Below are positions 10,607 to 19,630 of a DNA stretch of 20,533 nt, piece after piece. The DNA is from a virus: the IMG/VR virus record IMGVR_UViG_3300036985_003099, positions 1 through 20,533 of that record; one strand, 5' to 3'. The notes below the pieces were generated by a model. The model searched no databases, was not told the DNA's origin, and saw only the letters and a program-made list of their open reading frames with translations. Position 1 is the first letter of the stretch. The number at the start of each line of letters is the position of its first letter. The position numbers were made by a program, and so were the translations under genes.

Positions 10607-12801
10607 GTAAATTAGGAGCAATTAGAAACCCGGATGGGATTTGGATTAATACAGAAGTGTTCAGAGAAGAAGCTAGAAAGTTTCAGAGGTATGGTACTTA
10701 CTGTCTAGATCCTTGGGGTTCTCCTGATTGGTTTACATATTGGCAAGAACAAAGAAACAGAATTATTAATGGTTACTCTTCAGGTGGTGTAAAGATTACC
10801 GGGGACCATTATTTTTATTTAAACTTCTGCCCTATCTTAAAGGTAGAAGATATGAATGCTAAAAAGTCTGCTAAGATTACTGACTTCCCAGATTTCTGGG
10901 ATGGAGATTACAATTACTTTTGGGCAAGGGAAATCGCTTTCAATGGTATAGTAGATGGACTAGGAGTTCAAACAGAATTTGAAGAAACTTGCAGGTTTAA
11001 AGCTAAGACTTTACCTGAAGCTGAAGTACACAAAGCAGCACTAGAAGAACTATTTAAAGGACTTCAACTTGAAGTTAAAATTGAAGTAGACTACCTAAAT
11101 GGAGGATATAACCTTATTGTAGGTAAGTCTAGAAGAAAGGGTTACTCCTATAAGAATGCAGCTATTGCTGTTAAGAATTATCTATGCTATCCTAAAGCAC
11201 TTACTATCTTTGCTGCTTATGAAAAGAAATTCCTTTATCCTAAAGGTATCTTTACAATGGCATCTAACTACCTCAACTTTATTAATGCCAACACTGCTTG
11301 GGTTTATCCTAAAGATGTTGTAGATAAAATGGACCACGTTAAAGCCTCTACTATTGAGTATAGAAATGGTGTAAAAGTTGAGACTGGATTTATGTCTGAG
11401 ATTATGGCACTTACTTTTAAAGATAATGCAGATGCCGCAAGGGGTAAAGATGCTAGAGATGTAATCTTTGAAGAGTCAGGAGCCTTTGGTACACCTGGAC
11501 TTCTTAAAGGTTCTTATGCTGCTACTCAAGACTGTGTAATGGGAGGAGCAATTAAAACAGGTATGATTACTGTCTTTGGAACATCAGGAGATATGGAAGG
11601 TGGTACTGCAGATTATTCTGAGATGCACTCTAATCCATTAAGATTTGGCATGTTACCTTTCCAGAATATTTGGGATGAAGAATCTGAAGATATGAAGTGT
11701 GGATTCTTCCATCCTATTACTTGGAACATGGAGGGTTACTATGATGAACAAGGTAACTCTGATACTGTAGGAGCTAAAGCTTTAGAACTTGCTCAAAGAA
11801 AAGTATTACTTGATAATGGTGCTACATCTGCTGATATTCAGAAGAGAATGCAAGAGAAACCATTAGGTCCTTTTGAAGCTTTTGGTATGGTAAGTGTAAA
11901 CAACTTTCCTGTACTTGAACTAAAGAGGCAACTTGAAATAGTTAAAGCAAAGAATTTACACATGATAATGGGTACTCCTGTTAAACTATTTTATGATTAT
12001 GAGTCTAAGAAAGTAAAAGCAGAACCTATCTTAGATGGCACTGCTAATGTAATCTATAGACAAAAGCCTGATAATACCTCTCTAGAAGGATGCCCTGTTA
12101 TTTATGAGTACCCTGCTGAGGTTCCAATGCGAGGTGCTTATAAGATAGGGTATGATCCTTATAGACAAGATAAAGGTTCCTCTTTAGCTGCTGTTTATGT
12201 GTATAAGTCAGTTATTATTGGAGATAGAACTAAGAGAATAATTGTAGCAGAATATGTTGGTAGACCTGGAGAAGCAGATGATGTAAACTACATTTGTAGA
12301 TTATTTGCTGAACTGTATAACACAACTATAATGCATGAAAATGAGGTAACCCATGTAAAGGATTACTTCAGAAGAAGAAAACAATTACACTATCTAGCTT
12401 ATCAACCTGATGAAGTTATAAAGAAGAATGTGAAGAACTCTAAAGTTAGTAGACTTTATGGTTGTCACATGATAGACCAACTTAAAGATGCAGGTGAAAA
12501 GTATATCAAATCTTGGTTGTTAGAAGTACTTGATTTTGATGATGAAGGAATGCCTATCAGAGCTTTAGACCAAATATATTCAATAGGACTCTTAGAAGAA
12601 CTAATTGGGTATAACAGAAAAGGAAACTTTGATAGGGTTATGGCACTTATGCAAGTGATGTTTCAAGACCAAGAAGATCTACATGGAAAAGAGTATGAAC
12701 CTAAGTCAAGAGGGAATGCCAAGGCAAAACAGCTATTAGCCATGATGGACACTATGTATGTAAAAAATAATGCCAGAAACTTGACACAAAGATTAAATTA
12801 A
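10603..12801 (+). CDS. terL: terminase large subunit
   Basis: The 732-residue protein is the packaging ATPase-nuclease that drives phage DNA into the prohead. The ATPase part shows a Walker A-like loop LIVGKSRRKGYS at 171-182 (a crAss-type variant with RRKG instead of the standard GxGKT) and a Walker B with catalytic acidic residues, DVIFEE at 286-291. The C-terminal nuclease begins near YKIGYDPYRQD, with D518 as a likely metal ligand, continuing to EYVGRPGEADD. The start ATG overlaps the previous stop (ATGA). It is followed by the portal gene after 33 nt. Length and order fit crAss-like phages. No small terminase was identified. Confidence 0.93.
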   Translation: MSKLGAIRNPDGIWINTEVFREEARKFQRYGTYCLDPWGSPDWFTYWQEQRNRIINGYSSGGVKITGDHYFYLNFCPILKVEDMNAKKSAKITDFPDFWDGDYNYFWAREIAFNGIVDGLGVQTEFEETCRFKAKTLPEAEVHKAALEELFKGLQLEVKIEVDYLNGGYNLIVGKSRRKGYSYKNAAIAVKNYLCYPKALTIFAAYEKKFLYPKGIFTMASNYLNFINANTAWVYPKDVVDKMDHVKASTIEYRNGVKVETGFMSEIMALTFKDNADAARGKDARDVIFEESGAFGTPGLLKGSYAATQDCVMGGAIKTGMITVFGTSGDMEGGTADYSEMHSNPLRFGMLPFQNIWDEESEDMKCGFFHPITWNMEGYYDEQGNSDTVGAKALELAQRKVLLDNGATSADIQKRMQEKPLGPFEAFGMVSVNNFPVLELKRQLEIVKAKNLHMIMGTPVKLFYDYESKKVKAEPILDGTANVIYRQKPDNTSLEGCPVIYEYPAEVPMRGAYKIGYDPYRQDKGSSLAAVYVYKSVIIGDRTKRIIVAEYVGRPGEADDVNYICRLFAELYNTTIMHENEVTHVKDYFRRRKQLHYLAYQPDEVIKKNVKNSKVSRLYGCHMIDQLKDAGEKYIKSWLLEVLDFDDEGMPIRALDQIYSIGLLEELIGYNRKGNFDRVMALMQVMFQDQEDLHGKEYEPKSRGNAKAKQLLAMMDTMYVKNNARNLTQRLN

Positions 12802-12813
12802 TTACTACTTTTG
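12781..12813 (+). promoter_or_regulatory. possible promoter before the portal gene
   Basis: TACTTTTG (12806-12813) matches TAnnTTTG, and TTGACA at 12781 lies 22 nt upstream of it. The spacing is a little longer than usual for Bacteroidetes promoters, and the upstream part lies within the end of terL. Confidence 0.35.
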
Positions 12814-12834
12814 TAAATACTTATCTTAAGAAAA

Positions 12835-15252
12835 ATGAATCAACCTGTTACCCAACCCAAATCCTATTCTACTGAGAGACTTAGTAGAAGAGAGAAGGAA
12901 GACAATAATTTCCTATGGTATAGAGAAAAGATTGACATGTATGATACCAAGGCCAACTTCTTATCTATTGGATATGGAGGGGTTAATGAGTATAAGAGAA
13001 TGAGAGTTAACTATGATTTATTTAATAACATTGTTGACTTATCTGACTTTGCTTATGTAGCTACACCTTATGGTTCAGAGATGGGAGAACTTCCAGCTCA
13101 AATGGTAAACAGAGATATTTGTTCTTATAGAATAAAGGCTCTACTTGGTATGGAAATGAAAAGACCTTTTGGTTATAGAGTAATTGCTACCAACAAAGAA
13201 GCTTCAAATAGAAAAGTAGAAGTAGAAACTGATAAGATAAGACAATATGTAGTAGAGACTGTAATGGCCCCTATTAAACAACAAAAAGAAGCAGAATACC
13301 AAGCTCAGATAAAAGGAAGAAAACTTACTGAGCAAGAGATGCAAGAAATGCAATCTAAAATGGAATCTGAAATAGAGCAAATGACTCCTGATAAAGTCAG
13401 AGCTTACATGAAAAGAGACCACAGAGACCCTTCTGAAGTACAAGGTCAACAACTTCTTAACTACTTGATAAAAAAATTAGATGTTAAAAAGAAGTTTAAC
13501 AATGGTTGGAAACATGGATTAATTGCAGCTTATGAAATTTATTGGCTAGGTATAGTCAATGGAGAACCTGCAATGAAAGTTGTAAACCCTGTTAGATTTT
13601 CTTGTGATAAAGCTTCAGACCTTGACTACATTGAACAAGGAGAGTGGGCAGCTGCAGAATACAGAATGCACCCTTCTCAAATTGTACAAACCTTTGACTT
13701 AGATGATAAAGAAATAGATACTCTTTGGAGAAACTATAATCACCATATTACTCAAAGAGTTCATGATAACTTATTTAACTTTGATGAGTATCTTACTTAT
13801 GAAGATAAAAACTCTATCAGAGTTATCCATTGTGTATTTAAAGGCCTTAGAAAAATAGGTTGGTTAGATTACATGGATGAAGATGGAGTTCTTCAAACTA
13901 AGTTTATGGTTGATGAAGCATACAAGCTTAATAAAGCTATGGGTGATATTAAAGTTACCTGGGAATGGATTCCTGAAGTATATGAAGGATACAAAATTGG
14001 TATGCATATCTACAAAGAGATGAGACCTATTCCAGGACAGTTTAAAGATCCTGATAATATTTACAAATGCCACTTACCTTATTATGGTGCTATATATGAT
14101 AATGTAAACTCTCAACCTACATCTGTAATGGATAGAATGAAAGTTTACCAGTATTACTATAACATAGTAATGTACAGATTAGAATTACTCTTGGCTTCAG
14201 ATAAAGGTAAAAAGATATTAATGAATATCAATGCTATTCCTACTGATTCCGGAATAGATCTTAAGAAATGGCAATATTTCTTTGAGAGTACTCCTTTTAT
14301 GTGGTACAACCCTGATGAAGAAGGAATGAATCAAAGTGATGTAAACACTATTGCTAAAACACTAGACCTTTCATTAGCTTCTGATATTCAGAAGTATATT
14401 GGACTTGCTGATTACCTAGAACAAAAATGTGGTAAAGCAGTTGGTATTACAGACCCTGTATTAGGTCAGACTTCTGTATCTGAAAGAGTTACTAATAACC
14501 AACAGAACTTAGTTCAGACTTCACACATGCTTGAACCTTACTTTGACTTACATAACTGCATTAAAAGAAATGTACTTCAAGGACTTCTTGATATTGCTAA
14601 AGTGGCTTATGCTACTTCAGACAAAAGACAGATTTCTTATATCTTAGATGATATGTCTGCAGAAATGTTGCAGATGGATATTAACCTATTAGATGAAAGT
14701 ACTTTAGGTTTATTCATGGAAGACTCTTCTATGTCAGAAGAAATTAAACAGACTATCCAACAACTTGCTCATGCTGCAATGCAGAATCAAAAAATTGAAT
14801 TGTCTGATGTACTTAAAGTTATCAAACAAGACTCTATACAAGAAGCTGAAGAAGCATTACTTGTATCTGAAGAAATAAGAGCAGAAAGAGAACAAGCTAA
14901 TGCACAAGCTCAAGAAAAAGCTAAAGCTGAGGCAGCTCAGAAAGAGAGAGACCATGAAAAAGAATCTTGGCAACATGAAGCTGATATGATTACTTTAAAA
15001 GCTAAAGAAGACAGAGAAACTAAAGTACAAGTACAAGCTATGTTGTCTATGGGATTTGATCCTAACAAAGATGAAGATAATGATGGTATACCTGATGTTC
15101 TTGAAGTAGCTAAACATGGAGTAGATGCTCAAATACAAATGGCTAGAGAAGCCAGAGAGAATAGAAAACTAGACTTTCAGATAGTAGATGCTAAAGAAAA
15201 GAATAAACTTAAAGCAAAAGAATTAGCTCAAAAGGGAGCAACTTCTAAATAA
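12835..15252 (+). CDS. portal protein
   Basis: The 805-residue protein should form the dodecameric ring through which DNA enters and leaves the capsid, and dock TerL. It is recognised by its place right after terL, its length, and features such as an N-terminal clip-like part (YKRMRVNYDLFNNIVDLSDF), NRDICSYRIKALLGMEMKRP, and a helical core containing ITDPVLGQTSVSERV. The C-terminal 150 residues are a long, charged coiled coil (ERDHEKESWQHEADM), interrupted near 741-756 by DPNKDEDNDGIPD, a calcium-binding-like acidic loop. Such a helical tail would form the barrel inside the capsid. A 33-nt gap separates it from terL. Confidence 0.9.
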   Translation: MNQPVTQPKSYSTERLSRREKEDNNFLWYREKIDMYDTKANFLSIGYGGVNEYKRMRVNYDLFNNIVDLSDFAYVATPYGSEMGELPAQMVNRDICSYRIKALLGMEMKRPFGYRVIATNKEASNRKVEVETDKIRQYVVETVMAPIKQQKEAEYQAQIKGRKLTEQEMQEMQSKMESEIEQMTPDKVRAYMKRDHRDPSEVQGQQLLNYLIKKLDVKKKFNNGWKHGLIAAYEIYWLGIVNGEPAMKVVNPVRFSCDKASDLDYIEQGEWAAAEYRMHPSQIVQTFDLDDKEIDTLWRNYNHHITQRVHDNLFNFDEYLTYEDKNSIRVIHCVFKGLRKIGWLDYMDEDGVLQTKFMVDEAYKLNKAMGDIKVTWEWIPEVYEGYKIGMHIYKEMRPIPGQFKDPDNIYKCHLPYYGAIYDNVNSQPTSVMDRMKVYQYYYNIVMYRLELLLASDKGKKILMNINAIPTDSGIDLKKWQYFFESTPFMWYNPDEEGMNQSDVNTIAKTLDLSLASDIQKYIGLADYLEQKCGKAVGITDPVLGQTSVSERVTNNQQNLVQTSHMLEPYFDLHNCIKRNVLQGLLDIAKVAYATSDKRQISYILDDMSAEMLQMDINLLDESTLGLFMEDSSMSEEIKQTIQQLAHAAMQNQKIELSDVLKVIKQDSIQEAEEALLVSEEIRAEREQANAQAQEKAKAEAAQKERDHEKESWQHEADMITLKAKEDRETKVQVQAMLSMGFDPNKDEDNDGIPDVLEVAKHGVDAQIQMAREARENRKLDFQIVDAKEKNKLKAKELAQKGATSK

Positions 15253-15257
15253 AAGCT

Positions 15258-15298
15258 ATTACATTTTAAATGATAAGACTTCATTTTGAATATGTAAT
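15258..15298 (+). other. nested stem-loop between portal and scaffold-like genes
   Basis: ATTACAT/ATGTAAT (15258-15264 with 15292-15298) encloses an inner pairing, AAATGA with TCATTT. There is no T-run, so it is more likely a processing or stability element than a terminator. Confidence 0.4.
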
Positions 15299-15316
15299 AT
15301 ATTAAATAATTAAACT

Positions 15317-15324
15317 TAAATTTG
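15317..15324 (+). promoter_or_regulatory. TAnnTTTG box before the scaffold-like gene
   Basis: TAAATTTG lies 9 nt before the ATG at 15333. No matching TTG element is found at normal spacing, so this is a weak call. Confidence 0.25.
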
Positions 15325-15332
15325 TCACAATT

Positions 15333-16496
15333 ATGAGTGGAACAGAGAAAACCATTGACCAATTTGCAGGCTGGGAAGATACTTCACAGCAACATGATTT
15401 CTTCGGAGAAACTAATTTAGTAGAAGATGTTGTTACTACAGTAGAAAAAGATGATGTAGTAGATCCTATTAAAAAAGCTGAAGAAGAAACTAAAGCAAAA
15501 GAAGAACAGGAACTTATTGATGATCAGTTCAAAGATTTCAGTCCTGTATCTAAAGTATCATCTGAAGAGGATGATGATAATGAAGATGATGATTCTTCAA
15601 AACAAGGAGAACCTGCATCAGTAGTAAGTCCTAAAACTACTTTAGCTTTCTTGAAAGAGAGAGGCCTTGTAGATTATGAACTAGAAGAAGGCCAAGAACT
15701 TTCTGATGAAGATGCTGACAATCTGTTAGAAGACAGTTGGGAAAAATCAGTAGAAGCTGAAGTTGAAGCTACTATTAAAGAGTTACCTGATGAATTAAAG
15801 CAATTAATTAAGTTTGCTTCTAATGGAGGTAATGTTGGAGAACTGTTAGGTAAAATGGTTCAACATGCTACTTCAGGTATCAATAAGAACAGTGACATTT
15901 CAGATGAAAATGTTCAAATTCTTGCAGTAACAATGGACTTAAGAAGTCAAGGTTATGACCAAGAGTATATAGACTCTCAAGTTGAGTTCTTAAAAACTAG
16001 TGGAAAATTAGAAACTATTTCTGAAAAAGCTTTTAATAAGATTTTGACAGAACAAGAAACTGAAACTGCTGGACAAGTTCAAAGACAGAAAGATGCTCTT
16101 GACTATAGAAAGAAACAAGCTAGAGATTACAAGACTAATATTACTAGTCATATTAATAGCTTAGAAGAAATGGGTGGGTTGCCAATCTCTAAACAAGATA
16201 AAACAATTCTTCCAACTTACATTTCAGAACCAACTGTAGAATTACAAGATGGTAGAGTAGTAAGTGAAATGCAAGCAGACCTGTTTAAAGTTATGGCAGA
16301 TAAAGACAAGATTGTCTTACTTGCTAAACTTTTGAAATCAGACTTTGATTTTAGTGCTATTGAGAGAAAGAAACAAACTCAAGCAGCAAGAGGTATCAGA
16401 GATGAGGTTCAAAGAGCAGACAAAACACAGAGAATTTCAAATTCAGGGGGAGGTCAAAAACCCAATAAGAAGGCTATCTGGGATATGATAGACTAG
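15333..16496 (+). CDS. putative capsid scaffolding protein
   Basis: The 387-residue protein lies between portal and major capsid genes, the usual place of a scaffold. The N-terminal 100 residues are highly acidic and disordered in appearance (for example SSEEDDDNEDDDSS); the middle is helical (ELPDELKQLIKFASNGGNVG) and the C-terminus is basic (GGGQKPNKKAIWDMID), as expected for a capsid-binding tail. It has no catalytic motif of a prohead protease. Scaffolds are poorly conserved, so the call rests on position and composition. The stop is TAG, showing that TAG is not recoded. MCP follows after 40 nt. Confidence 0.65.
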   Translation: MSGTEKTIDQFAGWEDTSQQHDFFGETNLVEDVVTTVEKDDVVDPIKKAEEETKAKEEQELIDDQFKDFSPVSKVSSEEDDDNEDDDSSKQGEPASVVSPKTTLAFLKERGLVDYELEEGQELSDEDADNLLEDSWEKSVEAEVEATIKELPDELKQLIKFASNGGNVGELLGKMVQHATSGINKNSDISDENVQILAVTMDLRSQGYDQEYIDSQVEFLKTSGKLETISEKAFNKILTEQETETAGQVQRQKDALDYRKKQARDYKTNITSHINSLEEMGGLPISKQDKTILPTYISEPTVELQDGRVVSEMQADLFKVMADKDKIVLLAKLLKSDFDFSAIERKKQTQAARGIRDEVQRADKTQRISNSGGGQKPNKKAIWDMID

Positions 16497-16536
16497 TTTT
16501 TTAATCAATTAATTATTAACTTTAAATTAAATCAAA

Positions 16537-17994
16537 ATGGCTACATTAGGAAGCAAGCTTCTCGTAAAAGAGATGGAGTGGAATGCCAACATGACTGAGC
16601 AATCTCACTTAGGTGCTGCTCTGATTGCTAAACCACACCGTATTTTAGGAGAAATGGACAAGCTGTTCTCAGCTCAAAATTACTATTCTGATAATCCAAT
16701 GTCTTCTTTGTTGATGGGTAATTCCAAAACAGAAGAAACTATTGGTAACACAGAATGGGAATGGGAATTAAAAGGTGCAAACACTAGACCTCTAGTTGTT
16801 GTAGAGAATGTTGAAGCTCAAGGTAACTTGACTCCAGGAAAATTCAAAAAGACTTTCAAGATTAAACTTGATGAGAACTGGTACTTACCAGGAGATGTTA
16901 TTATGCCAGGTACTTCTAACAAGAAATACCAAGTGCGTATTCAAAATCAAGGTGTTAAACATGGTGATGGAACAGTTTACACTGTAAGAATGAATTCAGA
17001 TGATCCACAAGCATTTATGCCTGTTAAGTATTTGAAGCCAGGACAACAATGGGGTAAATTATTCTCTCAATATGAGGAAGCTGCTGAGCAATCAGGTTCA
17101 ACTGTATTCAGTTTGCCAATTGCTTTCAGAAACAGAATGTCAAAATACCGTAAAGAATACAGAATTACTGACTATGCTTCTACTGAAGTATTAGCTGTAG
17201 CTATTCCTGATTCTAAAGGTGCTTATCATAATTCATGGATGCGTTATGCTGAAGTTGAATATTGGCAACAATGGTACAGAGAAGTAGAACGTGGATATTG
17301 GTATTCAAGATCTGCAGATACTGTATTAGGAGCTAATGGAAGACCAGTAAGAATGGGTCCTGGAATCCAAGAACAATTAGAAGATTCACATCAGCACAGA
17401 TATTCTCACTTAACTGCTAAGTTAATTGAAGAGTACTTGCAAGATATTTTCTATTCAAGAGTTAAACCAGGTGCTGGAAGACAAGTTAAAGGTTTCACAG
17501 GAGAGTATGGTATGTTACAATTCCACAGAGCTATCCAAGATTGGCAAAACAAATCAGGTTTCATTAAGAATATTGAGGTGTACACTAACAAAGTTACAAG
17601 CACTTTAAATACTAATGCACTTGAAGCAGGTTACCAATTTGTGAAATACAACATGGCAAATGGTGCATCTCTTGAGTTAATCCACAATCCTCTTTATGAT
17701 GATAGAGAGATTAACTTTGAAATTGATGAAGTTACAGGTTTCCCAATTGAGTCTCAAAGAATTACATTCTTAGACTTCTCAGGAGAAGCTAAAAACTCTA
17801 ACATCAAAATCATGAACAAGAAAGATGGTTTTGCCTTTACTTATGTTGAAGGTATGTATGGCCCTTATGGTCCTAAAAATGGTGGTTCTTCTGCACACTC
17901 TGGTTCTTACTATGAAATGCATGTTGAAAAATCATGTGGTATCCATATCCATGACATCACTAAATGTGGAGAATTAATCTTGTCTCGTAACTAA
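16537..17994 (+). CDS. major capsid protein
   Basis: The 485-residue protein forms the capsid shell, presumably with an HK97-like fold as in crAss-like phages. The N-terminal arm (MATLGSKLLVKEMEWNANM) is followed by a beta-rich domain (EWEWELKGANTRPLVVVENV) and a large domain with YWQQWYREVERGYWYSRS and GPGIQEQLEDSHQHRYSHL. Position after the scaffold and before connector genes supports the call. Codon use differs from the neighbours: CGT arginine codons occur repeatedly, whereas adjacent genes use almost only AGA, which fits very high expression. The A-rich leader contains TATTAACTTTA at 16514-16524. A strong terminator follows the stop. Confidence 0.9.
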   Translation: MATLGSKLLVKEMEWNANMTEQSHLGAALIAKPHRILGEMDKLFSAQNYYSDNPMSSLLMGNSKTEETIGNTEWEWELKGANTRPLVVVENVEAQGNLTPGKFKKTFKIKLDENWYLPGDVIMPGTSNKKYQVRIQNQGVKHGDGTVYTVRMNSDDPQAFMPVKYLKPGQQWGKLFSQYEEAAEQSGSTVFSLPIAFRNRMSKYRKEYRITDYASTEVLAVAIPDSKGAYHNSWMRYAEVEYWQQWYREVERGYWYSRSADTVLGANGRPVRMGPGIQEQLEDSHQHRYSHLTAKLIEEYLQDIFYSRVKPGAGRQVKGFTGEYGMLQFHRAIQDWQNKSGFIKNIEVYTNKVTSTLNTNALEAGYQFVKYNMANGASLELIHNPLYDDREINFEIDEVTGFPIESQRITFLDFSGEAKNSNIKIMNKKDGFAFTYVEGMYGPYGPKNGGSSAHSGSYYEMHVEKSCGIHIHDITKCGELILSRN

Positions 17995-18012
17995 GATTCT
18001 ATATAACTACTA

Positions 18013-18039
18013 AAAAGCTCCTCTAACACAGGAGCTTTT
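18013..18039 (+). terminator. terminator after the major capsid gene
   Basis: The 10-bp stem AAAAGCTCCT/AGGAGCTTTT with a 7-nt loop ends in TTTT. It separates the highly expressed capsid gene from the connector genes and should lower their transcription. Confidence 0.85.
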
Positions 18040-18098
18040 GGTGGTAAAGGGAAAAAAGATTCCCTAAAATAAGTTCATTAATTTAAAGAGAAAAAATT

Positions 18099-18905
18099 AT
18101 GAGTTCAGTAAAAGTTGAAGTCAGACCTATTGAGGCTAAGAGATGGCACAATAAAACAGGTCAAGAGTCTTTCACAAGACCAAAGAAAATTCAAGCATTA
18201 GTTGATGCAACTACTATGAAGTATGCTACAGGGTTAACCCCAGCAGAAGTCAAAGAGTTAATCACTAAGAAAAATGTAAGTTATGATTTAACAGACAATT
18301 ATAACTCAGACAGTCCTCACCCATTTTGGGATTCTAACATGACAGTTATTAAACTAGAGAACAATACAATGTTCTTTGACGTAGATAACCCTTTAGATTT
18401 CATTAAAGTGAGAATAATGAAAGCTAGTAAGTATGTTGCTAATTCAATGGCAGAGTATGATCTAGGAGCATGGCCAGAAGCAACCCATGTTATTTTTGAT
18501 GAAGCAGAACAAGCATCTGTTTTAGCAAGTAAAGTAGAACAAAGAAACACTGCTGTTATTGAATCTTCTAAATTAAGTTTAGACAGAAAGATACAATTGA
18601 TACTTGTGTTAGGTGGTAAAAATATGAAGAATCAATCTGCAGATTTTGTAGCTGTAGAACTAGATAAGATTATTCAAAAAGATCCAGCAGAGTTCTTAAG
18701 GTTCTTGAATATGGATAAGAAACAAACAGCAGCACATGCTCTTGTTTTAGAAGCATTACAAAAATCAGTATTAAGAAGAGATGGTCAAAGAATCTTCCAC
18801 ATGGATTCTCCATTAGGGATTGATGAAATAGAGGTTGCTGAATACCTTTCAAAAGAAGAAAATCAGGATATTAAGTTAATGATATTGTCTAAAATTAATA
18901 ACTAA
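18099..18905 (+). CDS. putative virion structural protein
   Basis: The 268-residue protein follows the capsid gene. It opens with a strand-rich part (VKVEVRPIEAKRW), has GLTPAEVKELITKKNVSYDL, a central domain with LDFIKVRIMKASKYVANS, and helical C-terminal half (DRKIQLILVLGGKNM, DPAEFLRFLNMDKKQTAAHA). No named family was recognised. In crAss-like phages the genes right after MCP encode head and connector components, and its size fits such a part. It starts after a short leader with a GGGAA/TTCCC hairpin (18050-18064) and is 5 nt from the next gene, so the two are co-translated. Confidence 0.7.
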   Translation: MSSVKVEVRPIEAKRWHNKTGQESFTRPKKIQALVDATTMKYATGLTPAEVKELITKKNVSYDLTDNYNSDSPHPFWDSNMTVIKLENNTMFFDVDNPLDFIKVRIMKASKYVANSMAEYDLGAWPEATHVIFDEAEQASVLASKVEQRNTAVIESSKLSLDRKIQLILVLGGKNMKNQSADFVAVELDKIIQKDPAEFLRFLNMDKKQTAAHALVLEALQKSVLRRDGQRIFHMDSPLGIDEIEVAEYLSKEENQDIKLMILSKINN

Positions 18906-18910
18906 GAGTC

Positions 18911-19612
18911 ATGCTTACAAGGGAGATGCATTATGACTTCAAACAGAAGTTTAACAAAATTGATAGCCAAAAGAACAGGAATTTTCTTGTTCCGGAAATT
19001 GATTGGCTTTTAAATGAAGCTGCTGAACTGTTTGTAAAGAAAGTTGCAGAACCTAAGACTGACAATGGACTTGGTTTTGAATCTAGTCAAAGAATCATTG
19101 ATGATATTAAGAGTATTGTTAAACCTGGGACTTGGGTTCCAGTAGTTAATAACATAATCTCTTTACCTTCAGACTACTTATACTTTATAAGATGTAGAGT
19201 TAAGTTGTCTAAAAAAAATTGCAAAGACCAAGAAGCTGTGCTCTACATTAGAGAGCACAGAGACTTGTTTGAAGAAAGTACATTTTATAATGGGAATTTT
19301 GAATGGAGAGAAGTTAATGGTGTTTATATAGACCAGGGTATTCAATCCTTTACAGATGGAACATTTACAATAGACCAAGCAAAGTTGACATATATTCGCA
19401 AGTGGCCTTACTTCCACAATGCCCAGGATTTTGGTGCAGGAAGTTATAACCACCCCTCAGGTGTAACCTTAACAGGTACTGTTCAGTGTGACCTCCCTGC
19501 ACAAACCCATAGGGAAATTGTGGATATAGCAGTGATGCTTGCAGCAAGTGAAGTGCAAACTTCAGACTTACAAGTGAAAGCTAGTAAGTTAGGTTTTAAT
19601 CAGATTGTTTAA
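18911..19612 (+). CDS. putative head-tail connector (ring) protein
   Basis: The 233-residue protein has an N-terminal helical region containing LVPEIDWLLNEAAELFVKK, then NNIISLPSDYLYFIRCRV, a beta-rich middle, and a final helix (HREIVDIAVMLAASEVQ). This layout (helix pair, SLPSDY strand, beta domain, closing helix) resembles connector or tail-tube-type proteins of podoviruses such as P22 gp4 and T7 gp11. It should sit below the portal as one of the neck rings. Assignment rests on layout and position; a database profile was not available. It is 5 nt from the gene before and 18 nt from the next. Confidence 0.55.
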   Translation: MLTREMHYDFKQKFNKIDSQKNRNFLVPEIDWLLNEAAELFVKKVAEPKTDNGLGFESSQRIIDDIKSIVKPGTWVPVVNNIISLPSDYLYFIRCRVKLSKKNCKDQEAVLYIREHRDLFEESTFYNGNFEWREVNGVYIDQGIQSFTDGTFTIDQAKLTYIRKWPYFHNAQDFGAGSYNHPSGVTLTGTVQCDLPAQTHREIVDIAVMLAASEVQTSDLQVKASKLGFNQIV

Positions 19613-19630
19613 CAAAAAAAATTAGAAATT

